Part shown: piece after piece, positions 1 through 5,987 of the stretch
Numbering within the stretch: the stretch's first letter is position 1
Layout: the number at the start of each line of letters is the position of its first letter
Source of the DNA: Ilumatobacteraceae bacterium
Lineage (GTDB): Bacteria > Actinomycetota > Acidimicrobiia > Acidimicrobiales > Ilumatobacteraceae
Assembly: GCA_025456105.1 (NCBI GenBank)
Contig: JALOLG010000064.1
Coordinates: 1-7,390, forward strand
DNA: 7,390 bases
Reading direction: 5' to 3'
The notes under the pieces: generated by a model
What the model saw: the letters and a program-made list of their open reading frames with translations, nothing else
Told to the model about the DNA's origin: nothing
The model's database searches: none
Program-made: the position numbers and the translations under genes

Positions 1-509
1 GGCCGGGCGGCCTCCTGCCACGCACGCACGACGTCGTCGCGGTGGACGCGACCGTCGGTGGTCCGCACGGTGCTGGCGTCGACGTGCAGCTCGACGGCCA
101 GGTGGCGGATGATCGGCGACGTGACGTGGGCGGCCGTCGGTGCCGTGGGCCGAGGACTCGGGGGTGGCACGGCGGGCGTGGGTTCCCGTGCCGCCGGGGG
201 CGGCGTGGGTTCGACCGCCGGCGCCGACGCCCGAGCCGGTCGCACGGCCGCGCCCACCGGACCCATCCGGGCGATGGGCGTCCCCACGGGCACCAGCTCA
301 CCCTCGCCCACGAGCAGCTCGACCACCGTGCCCGGCTCGAACACCTCGACCTCGATGTCGGACTTCTCGGTCTCGACGATGACGACGATCTGCCCGCGCT
401 CCACCTGATCGCCGGGGTGGACGAGCCACTCGGTGATCCGACCCTCCTCCATGTCCGCGCCGAGCGAGGGCATGCAGAAGTCGGTGGCCGTGGTCGCCTG
501 CGTGCTCAC
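1..509 (-). CDS. 2-oxoacid dehydrogenase E2 (lipoyl acyltransferase), N-terminal part, 3' end cut by the window
   Basis: This is the swinging-arm E2 subunit, which takes the acyl group from the E1 thiamine diphosphate onto lipoyl-lysine and passes it to CoA. The visible 169 residues hold a lipoyl domain at about 10-83, with the signature [11 protein letters not shown] and lipoylated Lys49. A Pro/Ala-rich flexible linker follows at about 84-128, then a peripheral-subunit (E3/E1) binding domain at about 130-164, beginning [12 protein letters not shown]. The catalytic core with its HxxxD motif would lie off the left edge. The start is GTG at 509, overlapping the stop of the E1 beta gene as GTGA, with a weak GAGG about 10 nt upstream. 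In the binding domain the usual glycine-rich GTGPGGRI-type loop is shortened to TTDGRV. The lipoyl assignment is firm; the substrate (pyruvate, branched-chain acid or acetoin) is set by E1 and cannot be read here. Confidence 0.9.
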   Translation of the reverse strand, partial: MSTQATTATDFCMPSLGADMEEGRITEWLVHPGDQVERGQIVVIVETEKSDIEVEVFEPGTVVELLVGEGELVPVGTPIARMGPVGAAVRPARASAPAVEPTPPPAAREPTPAVPPPSPRPTAPTAAHVTSPIIRHLAVELHVDASTVRTTDGRVHRDDVVRAWQEAAR

Positions 510-1525
510 GCGGTCACCACCTCGCCGGGGTCGGCGACGCGACCCTGCATCGCAGCGCGGGCTGCTGCCACCACCTTGGCGACGCTGGGCATGGCGGCAC
601 GCTCGAGGTGGTCGGGGTAGGGCAGCGGGATCTCGGCGGTGGCGACGCGCCCGACCGGGGCGTCGAGGTCGTAGAACGCTTGCTCCATGATGCGGGCAGC
701 AACCTCGGCGGAGATGCCCACCGAGCGCCACCCCTCGTCGACCACGACGGCCCGGTGGGTGGCCTGCACCGAGGCCATGATCGTGGCGTCGTCGAGGGGG
801 CGCAGCGACCGCAGGTCGACCACCTCGGCTTCGATGCCCTCGGCGGCGAGCTCGTCGGCAGCCGCGAGGCACAGCGGCAGCGTCCCGCCGAACGTGACGA
901 GCGACAGGTCGCGCCCGGGCCGACGCACCACCGCCCGCTCGAGCGGGACGCCCGGGTCGGTGTCGGGCACCGGACCCGACGCGTTGTAGAGCGCGCCGTT
1001 CTCGAACACGATCACGGGGTCGGGGTCGTCGAGCGCTCGCTGGAGCATCCACCGGAAGTCCTCGATCGTGCCCGGCGCCACCACCTTGATGCCCGGGATG
1101 TGCGCGTACCAGCCGTCGAGGCTGTGACTGTGCTGGGCGGCCAGCTGGCGTCCGCCGCCGGTGGTCATGCGGATCACGAGCGGCACGCCCACCTGCCCGC
1201 CCGACATGTGCCGCAGCGTCGCCGCGTTGTTCATGATCTGGTCGAGCGCGAGCAGGCTGAAGTTCACCGTCATGATCTCGACGATCGGGCGCATGCCGGC
1301 GATCGCCGCACCGATGCCCGCGCCGACGAACGCCGACTCCGAGAGCGGTGTGTCGCGGATCCGCTCGGGACCGAACTCCTCGAGCATCCCCATCGAGACG
1401 GCGAAGCACCCGCCGTACTCGCCGACGTCCTCGCCCATCAGGAACACGCGCGGATCGGCCCGCATCGCCGCCGACATGGCCTCGCGCATCGCCTCACGGC
1501 CGGTCATGTCCCGGATCTCGCTCAT
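506..1525 (-). CDS. pdhB: 2-oxoacid (pyruvate-type) dehydrogenase E1 component, beta subunit
   Basis: This 339-residue protein is the beta half of the alpha2beta2 thiamine-diphosphate E1, which decarboxylates the 2-oxoacid and acylates the E2 lipoyl group. Its family blocks appear in order: [11 protein letters not shown] (29-39), [17 protein letters not shown] (58-74) with the probable cofactor-activating Glu63, [20 protein letters not shown] (83-102), [16 protein letters not shown] (130-145) with His132 near the active site, [10 protein letters not shown] (236-245) in the C-terminal transketolase domain, and [10 protein letters not shown]. The length is normal for the family. The start is ATG at 1525, preceded by GGAGG with 7-nt spacing, and it overlaps the E1 alpha stop as ATGA. 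By memory the sequence resembles actinobacterial pyruvate dehydrogenase beta subunits more than acetoin dehydrogenase AcoB. The family is certain; the symbol and substrate are tentative. Confidence 0.93.
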   Translation of the reverse strand: MSEIRDMTGREAMREAMSAAMRADPRVFLMGEDVGEYGGCFAVSMGMLEEFGPERIRDTPLSESAFVGAGIGAAIAGMRPIVEIMTVNFSLLALDQIMNNAATLRHMSGGQVGVPLVIRMTTGGGRQLAAQHSHSLDGWYAHIPGIKVVAPGTIEDFRWMLQRALDDPDPVIVFENGALYNASGPVPDTDPGVPLERAVVRRPGRDLSLVTFGGTLPLCLAAADELAAEGIEAEVVDLRSLRPLDDATIMASVQATHRAVVVDEGWRSVGISAEVAARIMEQAFYDLDAPVGRVATAEIPLPYPDHLERAAMPSVAKVVAAARAAMQGRVADPGEVVTA

Positions 1526-2502
1526 CGTGGTGCCTCCGCGTAGAGGTGACGCTCGAGGTCGGCGACGTCCTCCACCGGGGAGGCGTCGGCGAACTCGACG
1601 GCGGTGTCGATCTCGGCGTCGACCTCGGCCTCGATCGCCGCTCGCGCCGCGTCGGCGTCGTCGATCTCGCCGTCGGCGACCATCCGCTCGAGCAGGATCG
1701 TGATCGGGTCACGGTGGCGCCACTCGGCCACCTCGGCCTTGTCGCGGTAGCGCTCCGGGTCGTACATCGAGTGCGCCCGGAACCGGTACGTGCGGTACTC
1801 GACGAACGCCGGCCCAGCGCCGGTGCGCACGTACGAGAGCGCCCGCCGCGTCGCCGCGACGACCTCCTCCACGTCCATCCCGTCGGTGGGCCACGACGGC
1901 ATCCCGTAGGTGATCGCGCGGAGCGCGATGTCGGTCGACGCCTCGCTGCGGGTGAGCGCGGTGCCCATCGCGTACAGGTTGTTCTCGCAGGCGAACAGCA
2001 CGGGGAGCTGCCAGAGGGCGGCCAGGTTCATGCTCTCGTGGAACTCGCCCTCGGCGACGGCGCCCTCGCCGAAGAAGCACACGGTGACGCGCTCGCGCCC
2101 GGCGAGCTTGTCGCCGAGCGCCAGGCCGACGGCGAGCGGCAGGCCGCCACCCACGATCGCGTTGCCGCCGTAGAAGCGCCGACCGGCATCGAACAGGTGC
2201 ATCGAGCCCCCGCGTCCGCCGGAGCAGCCGTCGACGCGGCCGAACATCTCGGCCATGACGGCGCCGGGCGGCACGCCCTTCATGAGCGCGTGGCCGTGCT
2301 CGCGGTAGGTGCCGACGGCGGCGTCGTCGTCGGAGAGCAGGTGCCCGACCCCGCACGCGATCGCCTCCTCGCCCACGTACAGGTGGAGGAAGCCGCGGAT
2401 CTTGGTCTGCTGGTAGAGCTGCGCGCAGCGCTCCTCGAAGCGCCGCACGAAGATCATGTCGCGCAGCAGCGAGCGTCGGGTCTCGGCGTCGAGCCGGTTC
2501 AT
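1522..2502 (-). CDS. pdhA: 2-oxoacid (pyruvate-type) dehydrogenase E1 component, alpha subunit
   Basis: This 326-residue protein is the alpha half of E1 and carries most of the thiamine-diphosphate site. Motifs in order are [12 protein letters not shown] (65-76), [11 protein letters not shown] (95-105), [19 protein letters not shown] (112-130), the cofactor motif from GEG (145-147) to ENN (173-175), and [15 protein letters not shown] (239-253), whose His244 lies in the phosphorylation-loop region of this family. The first element of the cofactor motif is GEG instead of the usual GDG. ATG at 2502 was chosen over a longer open frame reaching 3201 for three reasons: the homologous N-terminus begins here, AAGGAGGG lies 8 nt upstream, and it makes an ATGA overlap with the acs stop. 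The upstream frame is only antiphase acs sequence. The length also suits acetoin dehydrogenase AcoA, so pyruvate is probable rather than proven. Confidence 0.93.
   Translation of the reverse strand: MNRLDAETRRSLLRDMIFVRRFEERCAQLYQQTKIRGFLHLYVGEEAIACGVGHLLSDDDAAVGTYREHGHALMKGVPPGAVMAEMFGRVDGCSGGRGGSMHLFDAGRRFYGGNAIVGGGLPLAVGLALGDKLAGRERVTVCFFGEGAVAEGEFHESMNLAALWQLPVLFACENNLYAMGTALTRSEASTDIALRAITYGMPSWPTDGMDVEEVVAATRRALSYVRTGAGPAFVEYRTYRFRAHSMYDPERYRDKAEVAEWRHRDPITILLERMVADGEIDDADAARAAIEAEVDAEIDTAVEFADASPVEDVADLERHLYAEAPR
1533..1537 (-). promoter_or_regulatory. ribosome binding site of E1 beta
   Basis: GGAGG on the minus strand lies 7 nt before the ATG at 1525, inside the last codons of E1 alpha. 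It fixes the start and shows that E1 beta can recruit ribosomes itself as well as through the ATGA overlap. Confidence 0.7.
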
Positions 2503-4238
2503 GAGGAGCTCCCTCCTTCGAGCGTCGACAGGTCGCCCTCCGGCAAGCCGAGCTCGCGGGCCCGCAGGAGGCGGCGCATCACCTTGCCGCTGCGGGTGAT
2601 CGGCAGCTGGTCGACGGCCAGGATCTCGCGCGGTGCGACGGCGGCGCCGAGGCGCCGGCGGGCGTGGGCCATGATGCTCGTCATCACCTCGTCGGTGGGC
2701 GCCACGCCGCGTCGGAGCACCACGCGGGCGTGGATCACGTCGCCCGCCACCGGATCGGGCACCCCGTACACACCCGAGCCGGTCACGTCGGGGTGCTCGT
2801 TGAGCACGCTCTCCACCTCGAACGGCCCGATGAGGTGACCGGCCGTCTTGATGACGTCGTCGGCGCGCCCGACGAACCAGAAGCGGCCCTCGGCGTCGCG
2901 GCGGGCGAGGTCGCCGGCGAGGTACCACCCGTCGGCGAACGCCTTCGCGTAGCGATCCGGGTTGTTGAGGTAGGTGCGGAACATCGACGGCCAGCCGGGG
3001 CGCAGGGCGATCATGCCGATCCGGTCGGGGTCGGCGATCTCGGTGGCGTGGCCATCGCCGTCGAGCACGATCTCGCCGTGGTCGTCGGTGGCGAGCAGCG
3101 TGGCCTCGATGCCGAGGACCGGGCGGCCCATCGAGCCGGGCGTCACCTCGGCGTCGTGGGGTGTGGCGATCATGATCGCACCGGTCTCGGTCTGCCACCA
3201 CGTGTCGCGGAAGGTGACGCCGAGCTCGTCACGGCCCCACACCACGGCCTCCGCGCTCAATGGCTCGCCCACGCTGAAGGCGGCCCGGATGCGGGTGAGG
3301 TCGTGGCCGGCCGCGAGCTCGGCGCCGGCCCGCATGAGCATCCGGATCGCGGTGGGCGCGGTGTACCAGACGTCGACCGACTGGGCGTCGAGGATCGAGT
3401 ACCAGCGGGTGGGGTCGAGCTCGGCTTCGTCGACCAGCATCGTGGCGCCGACGCTGAGCGGGCCGATGACGCCGTAGCTCGTGCCGGTGACCCATCCGGG
3501 GTCGGCCGTGCACCAGTAGACGTCGCCGCGTCGCAGCCCGAACACCTCCTCGGTGGTGGCCCGCTGCATCGCGACCGAGTCGTGCACGTGCTGGGCGCCC
3601 TTGGGGGTGCCGGTCGTGCCCGAGGTGAAGTGCAGCAGCGACGGCGTCTCGGGCGGGGTGGGCTCGATCGCGAGCTCGGTGGCACCGTCGACCAGGTCGC
3701 CGTAGGCGATCGTGCCCTCGGGTGCGTCGGCTTGGTCGTCGACGTCGAGCAGGACCACGTGGCGTGCCGGCACGTCGGCCCGGATCGCCGCCACCTTGCG
3801 GCGCCACAGGGCCGAGGTGGTGAGGAGGACGGCTGCGTCGCCGAGCACCATGCGCTGCACGATCGGCTCGGGGCCGAACGCCGAGAACAGCGGACAGGCC
3901 ACATGGCGGCCCCGGAGGGCGCCGAGCAGGGCCACGTAGAGACGGGGCACCCGGCCGGCGAGCAGGAAGACGGTCTCGCCGGGCCCGACGCCGAGCGAGC
4001 GCAGCGCGCCGGCGAACCGAGCGCTCTCGGCCATGAGCCGCGCGTACGTGTACGCCTCGCCCGGTGCGTCGGGTGGGTCGTCCTTCGCGAGGAACCGGAT
4101 CGCGACGTCGTCGCCGTGGCCCGCGACCACGTGCCGGTCGATCGTCTCGAACGCGACGTTGACGCCTGCGCCGTCGGGGAGGCCGACGAGCCGCTGGCGG
4201 AGCTCGTCCCAGGTGGTCGCGGCGACGGGCGCGCTCAC
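2499..4238 (-). CDS. acsA: acetyl-CoA synthetase (AMP-forming)
   Basis: This 579-residue ANL-superfamily enzyme activates acetate with ATP to acetyl-AMP and then forms acetyl-CoA. Visible motifs are the phosphate loop [10 protein letters not shown] (205-214), [12 protein letters not shown] (241-252), [12 protein letters not shown] (321-332), DTWWQTETG (345-353) whose tryptophans typically restrict the acyl pocket to acetate or propionate, [12 protein letters not shown] (437-448), the hinge and CoA segment [20 protein letters not shown] (457-476), and PITRSGK (546-552). Lys552 is the adenylation lysine. Its PxxxxGK context is the usual target of reversible lysine acetylation, so post-translational control is plausible by family knowledge. 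The protein is shorter than the roughly 650-residue enterobacterial Acs and matches the short Bacillus AcsA class. The start is GTG at 4238, 7 nt after GGTGGGG. Acs also accompanies E1/E2 genes as acoE in some acetoin operons. Confidence 0.92.
   Translation of the reverse strand: MSAPVAATTWDELRQRLVGLPDGAGVNVAFETIDRHVVAGHGDDVAIRFLAKDDPPDAPGEAYTYARLMAESARFAGALRSLGVGPGETVFLLAGRVPRLYVALLGALRGRHVACPLFSAFGPEPIVQRMVLGDAAVLLTTSALWRRKVAAIRADVPARHVVLLDVDDQADAPEGTIAYGDLVDGATELAIEPTPPETPSLLHFTSGTTGTPKGAQHVHDSVAMQRATTEEVFGLRRGDVYWCTADPGWVTGTSYGVIGPLSVGATMLVDEAELDPTRWYSILDAQSVDVWYTAPTAIRMLMRAGAELAAGHDLTRIRAAFSVGEPLSAEAVVWGRDELGVTFRDTWWQTETGAIMIATPHDAEVTPGSMGRPVLGIEATLLATDDHGEIVLDGDGHATEIADPDRIGMIALRPGWPSMFRTYLNNPDRYAKAFADGWYLAGDLARRDAEGRFWFVGRADDVIKTAGHLIGPFEVESVLNEHPDVTGSGVYGVPDPVAGDVIHARVVLRRGVAPTDEVMTSIMAHARRRLGAAVAPREILAVDQLPITRSGKVMRRLLRARELGLPEGDLSTLEGGSSS
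2511..2518 (-). promoter_or_regulatory. ribosome binding site that decides the E1 alpha start
   Basis: AAGGAGGG on the minus strand, 8 nt before the ATG at 2502, is the strongest Shine-Dalgarno sequence in the window. It lies in the last codons of acs. It supports a 326-residue protein over a 559-residue reading that would extend into acs. Confidence 0.75.
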
Positions 4239-4267
4239 GGCGTCACCCCACCGTCTCGCAGTGCCAT
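4235..4267 (-). CDS. possible 10-codon leader ORF coupled to acs
   Basis: ATG at 4267 opens [10 protein letters not shown] followed by TGA at 4237-4235. The stop overlaps the acs GTG codon as GTGA, the same geometry used at the other junctions of this operon. A TACCGT hexamer ends 5 nt before the ATG, so an mRNA could begin at or very near that ATG and the mini-ORF could be read from a leaderless transcript. The peptide has no run of one amino acid, so classical attenuation is not indicated. A role in feeding ribosomes to the acs start is inferred. In GC-rich DNA a chance ORF this short is quite possible. Confidence 0.3.
   Translation of the reverse strand: MALRDGGVTP
4246..4252 (-). promoter_or_regulatory. 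ribosome binding site of acs
   Basis: GGTGGGG on the minus strand lies 7 nt before the GTG at 4238. It is an imperfect Shine-Dalgarno sequence, and it supports this GTG because no other in-frame start sits near the homologous N-terminus. Confidence 0.45.
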
Positions 4268-4272
4268 GCCCG

Positions 4273-4278
4273 ACGGTA
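4273..4278 (-). promoter_or_regulatory. candidate -10 element of the acs-pdh operon
   Basis: TACCGT on the minus strand fits the relaxed actinobacterial TAnnnT -10 pattern. It lies in the 116-bp gap upstream of acs and predicts transcription starting around 4264-4267. No -35 hexamer is recognisable at the usual distance; that place is taken by a perfect 10-bp palindrome at 4292-4301. The identical hexamer occurs in front of the phosphatase gene at 5223-5228. Confidence 0.4.
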
Positions 4279-4291
4279 CGCGCCGGTCGCG

Positions 4292-4301
4292 GCCCGCGGG
4301 C
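4292..4301. promoter_or_regulatory. perfect GC palindrome upstream of acs, possible operator
   Basis: GCCCGCGGGC is its own reverse complement and covers the place where a -35 element would sit relative to the TACCGT box at 4273-4278. It could be a repressor or activator site for the operon. Such palindromes arise often in DNA this GC-rich, so position is the only argument for it. Confidence 0.2.
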
Positions 4302-4341
4302 AGGGGCGAAGGTCCTGGTGCGCGCGGACGTGGGTCAGCGC

Positions 4342-4356
4342 GACCGGGCGCCGGTC
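4342..4356 (-). terminator. small hairpin at the 3' end of the 88-residue gene
   Basis: GACCGG and CCGGTC form a perfect 6-bp stem with a 3-nt loop that begins at the stop codon of the 88-residue gene. No T-run follows in the direction of transcription, so it is not a standard intrinsic terminator. It could stabilise the mRNA end or slow polymerase between the small-protein pair and acs. A second copy of GGTC at 4333-4336 could pair with the GACC at 4342-4345 as an alternative fold. Confidence 0.25.
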
Positions 4357-4621
4357 AGTCCGTCTCGCCCTCGCCCTGCTCGATGGCGTCGAGGAACGTG
4401 TCGACGTCGTCGTCCTCGCCCCCCACGAGCCACACCACGACCTGGCCCTCGCTCGTCGGGTCGTCGAGGTCGTCGTCGGTCCAGGGCAGCACGCCGTCGA
4501 TGGCGTACCGGTCGACCGTGATGTCCTCGTCGGACTCCTTGACCGGTGCCACGACCGCCAGCTCGACCTCGGCGTCCTGGGGCTGGTCGCGAAGGATGTC
4601 GATGAGCTCGCTCACGCGCAT
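4355..4621 (-). CDS. small highly acidic protein of unknown function
   Basis: This is an 88-residue soluble protein that I cannot assign to a named family. It begins MRVSELIDIL, and the N-terminal half contains SELIDILRDQPQDAEVELAV (4-23). That pattern of a helix, then P.DAEV, then a strand recalls small phage and bacterial proteins of unknown role. Asp and Glu make up 28 of 88 residues against 4 Lys/Arg, with clusters DDDLDD (49-54) and EDDDVD (69-74). There is no signal peptide or membrane segment. The start is ATG at 4621 with GGGAG 7 nt upstream. It lies 19 nt after the 189-residue gene on the same strand and is probably co-transcribed with it. The acidity could mean a metal-, protein- or DNA-mimic surface, but nothing decides between these. 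Confidence 0.75.
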   Translation of the reverse strand: MRVSELIDILRDQPQDAEVELAVVAPVKESDEDITVDRYAIDGVLPWTDDDLDDPTSEGQVVVWLVGGEDDDVDTFLDAIEQGEGETD

Positions 4622-4628
4622 GTTGGGT

Positions 4629-4633
4629 CTCCC
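4629..4633 (-). promoter_or_regulatory. ribosome binding site of the 88-residue gene
   Basis: GGGAG on the minus strand lies 7 nt before the ATG at 4621, in the short gap after the upstream stop codon. It supports independent translation of this small gene. Confidence 0.6.
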
Positions 4634-4640
4634 GTCTGGT

Positions 4641-5210
4641 TCACTGGTCGCCGAGCCAGCGGTCGGCGTGCTCGAGCAGGTACAGGCTCACATGTTTGCA
4701 CCGCTCGAGGCTCGCCGACACGGCATCGTCGTTGTTGAGGTACACGTCGGCCAGCTCCACCGACATGCGCGCCACGATCGAGAGGCTGCGCTCGGGGGCG
4801 TCGGTGACGCTGGGGAACGAGTCGATCGCCGACACCTCGACCGGCAGCTCGACGCCGCCCACGCCCGCCAGCTCGGTGGCGAGCACGAGCAGGTCGGGCG
4901 GGTCGGGCAGCGGCGGCAGGGTCCACGTGAACAGCAGGGGGAACGTGAACCCGCGCGGTGGCTCGTCGTCGAGGTCGTCGAGCTTCACGATCTCGTCCTC
5001 GAACCCGAGCAGCGCCCGCGGGTCGACGTCGAGGCTCAGGTGCAGGTCGATCGGGCCGCTGCACGCCTCCTCCGGGTGGAGGTCGACCTCCCAGAGCTGG
5101 CGCAGCGAGTACGTCTCGACGAAGTGCCGCTCGTCGTGCACGTGGAACCCGTGGTCGATGGCCTGGCTCTTGATGTCGGCCACGAAGCCTGCAACGTCGA
5201 TGACTGCCAC
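4641..5210 (-). CDS. acidic conserved-looking protein of unknown function
   Basis: This is a 189-residue protein with no family I recognise. It has no signal peptide, transmembrane helix or nucleotide-binding motif. It contains 37 Asp/Glu against 11 Lys/Arg. Visible parts are an N-terminal amphipathic stretch (1-45), an acidic middle LDDLDDEPP (77-85), a strand-and-turn region ending in the proline-rich TLPPLPDPPD (97-106), and a C-terminal helical part ending LYLLEHADRWLGDQ. The open frame continues to 5816, but that extension is antisense to the phosphatase. The first start that avoids it is GTG at 5210, preceded at 8 nt by a TAGCCT -10-like box and no Shine-Dalgarno, so translation may be leaderless. 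The acidic gene downstream follows after 19 nt. Confidence 0.72.
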   Translation of the reverse strand: MAVIDVAGFVADIKSQAIDHGFHVHDERHFVETYSLRQLWEVDLHPEEACSGPIDLHLSLDVDPRALLGFEDEIVKLDDLDDEPPRGFTFPLLFTWTLPPLPDPPDLLVLATELAGVGGVELPVEVSAIDSFPSVTDAPERSLSIVARMSVELADVYLNNDDAVSASLERCKHVSLYLLEHADRWLGDQ

Positions 5211-5234
5211 TCGGGGCGAGGCTACCGTGCCGCC
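5200..5234. promoter_or_regulatory. compact bidirectional promoter with overlapping -10 boxes, predicted leaderless on both sides
   Basis: Only 24 bp (5211-5234) separate two divergent GTG start codons. On the plus strand ATGACT (5200-5205, 4 of 6 matches to TTGACA) is followed after 17 bp by TACCGT (5223-5228); the discriminator is 6 nt, so transcription should begin at the G of the phosphatase GTG at 5235. On the minus strand TAGCCT (5224-5219) lies 8 nt before the GTG at 5210, with no good -35. The two -10 boxes share the TA at 5223-5224. The plus-strand -35 lies inside the opposite gene's coding region. The geometry is seen directly; promoter activity is inferred. Confidence 0.5.
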
Positions 5235-5987
5235 GTGCCCGGAGCAGGTGGCAGATCCGTCGACGAGCTCTTCGTGCAGGTCGCCGACGCGGTCGCCGCG
5301 GTGCTCGCCCGCACCTCGGACTGGGGACCCTCGGGGCGCCGCACGGGCCAGTACGCGGTCGACGTCGCTGCCGACGCCGCGTGCCTCGGCCTGCTGCACG
5401 GGTCCGGGCTCGCGGTGCTGTCGGAGGAGTCGGGCATCACTGGCGACGGCGCCACCGGCGCGATCGTGGTGGTCGACCCGCTCGACGGCTCCACGAACGC
5501 CTCCCGCGGTGTGCCGTGGTGCGCCACTGCGCTGTGCCTGGTGGTCGACGGCGTGCCGGAGCGGGCCCTCGTGGCGAACCACGGCACCGGCGAGCGGTTC
5601 ACGGCCGTGCGCGGCGAGGGTGCCCGACGCGACGGCACGCTGGTCTCGGTGTCGGACTGCACCGAGCTGGCCAGGGCGATCGTCGGGCTGAGCGGCCTGC
5701 CGACCCACCACTACGGGTGGGCCCAGTACCGCGCGCTCGGTGCGGCGGCCCCCGACCTGTGCGCCGTCGCCGCCGGTGTGCTCGACGGCTGGTGCGACAC
5801 CAGCACCGACGCGCACGGCGTGTGGGACTACCTGGCCGCGCAGCTCGTGGTGGAGGAGGCCGGTGGCGTGGTGGTCGATGCGCTGGGTCGTGACCTGGTG
5901 GCGCTCGATCCCGACGCCCGTCGCACCCCGGTCGCAGCCGCGACCACCGAGCTGCTCGACGCGCTGCTCACCGAGCGTCGGCGCTGA
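5235..5987 (+). CDS. inositol monophosphatase family protein
   Basis: This is a 250-residue cytoplasmic Mg2+-dependent phosphomonoesterase of the inositol monophosphatase / fructose-1,6-bisphosphatase fold. Motifs are DVAADAA (43-49, a loose version of the usual D.VT..D), LSEESG (62-67) with metal ligand Glu65, VVDPLDGSTNASRGVPW (79-95) with ligands Asp81 and Asp84, and GVWDYLAAQLVVEEAGG (195-211) with Asp198. Length and motif spacing are normal. The substrate is not readable: myo-inositol-1-phosphate, histidinol phosphate, 3'-phosphoadenosine phosphate and sugar bisphosphates are all cleaved by relatives. The start is GTG at 5235, because no other in-frame start lies close and the preceding frame is antisense to other genes. 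No Shine-Dalgarno is present, in keeping with a leaderless mRNA. Its end overlaps the opposing toroid gene by 20 bp. Confidence 0.88.
   Translation: MPGAGGRSVDELFVQVADAVAAVLARTSDWGPSGRRTGQYAVDVAADAACLGLLHGSGLAVLSEESGITGDGATGAIVVVDPLDGSTNASRGVPWCATALCLVVDGVPERALVANHGTGERFTAVRGEGARRDGTLVSVSDCTELARAIVGLSGLPTHHYGWAQYRALGAAAPDLCAVAAGVLDGWCDTSTDAHGVWDYLAAQLVVEEAGGVVVDALGRDLVALDPDARRTPVAAATTELLDALLTERRR

Noticed and set aside
42..1703. Several plus-strand open frames opposite the E2 and E1 beta genes
   Set aside because: They are shadows of well-conserved minus-strand genes; translations are low-complexity and show no motif.
1348..2838. Plus-strand frame of 496 codons opposite E1 alpha
   Set aside because: Antisense to a gene with full thiamine-enzyme motifs; no domain or ribosome site supports it.
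2503..3201. N-terminal extension of E1 alpha by 233 residues
   Set aside because: The extension is Arg/Pro-rich antiphase acs sequence. E1 alpha homology, a strong AAGGAGGG site and the ATGA overlap all place the start at 2502.
2664..5234. A plus-strand open frame of more than 800 codons running into the phosphatase gene
   Set aside because: It lies antisense to acs and the two acidic genes, its translation is low-complexity (rich in Gly, Arg, Val, Asp and His), and it exists because stop codons are rare in GC-rich antisense frames. Only the last 250 codons from 5235 show a real family.
5211..5816. Extension of the 189-residue gene upstream across the phosphatase
   Set aside because: The extra 202 residues are antisense to conserved phosphatase motifs and have no protein-like character; GTG at 5210 fits the -10-like box.
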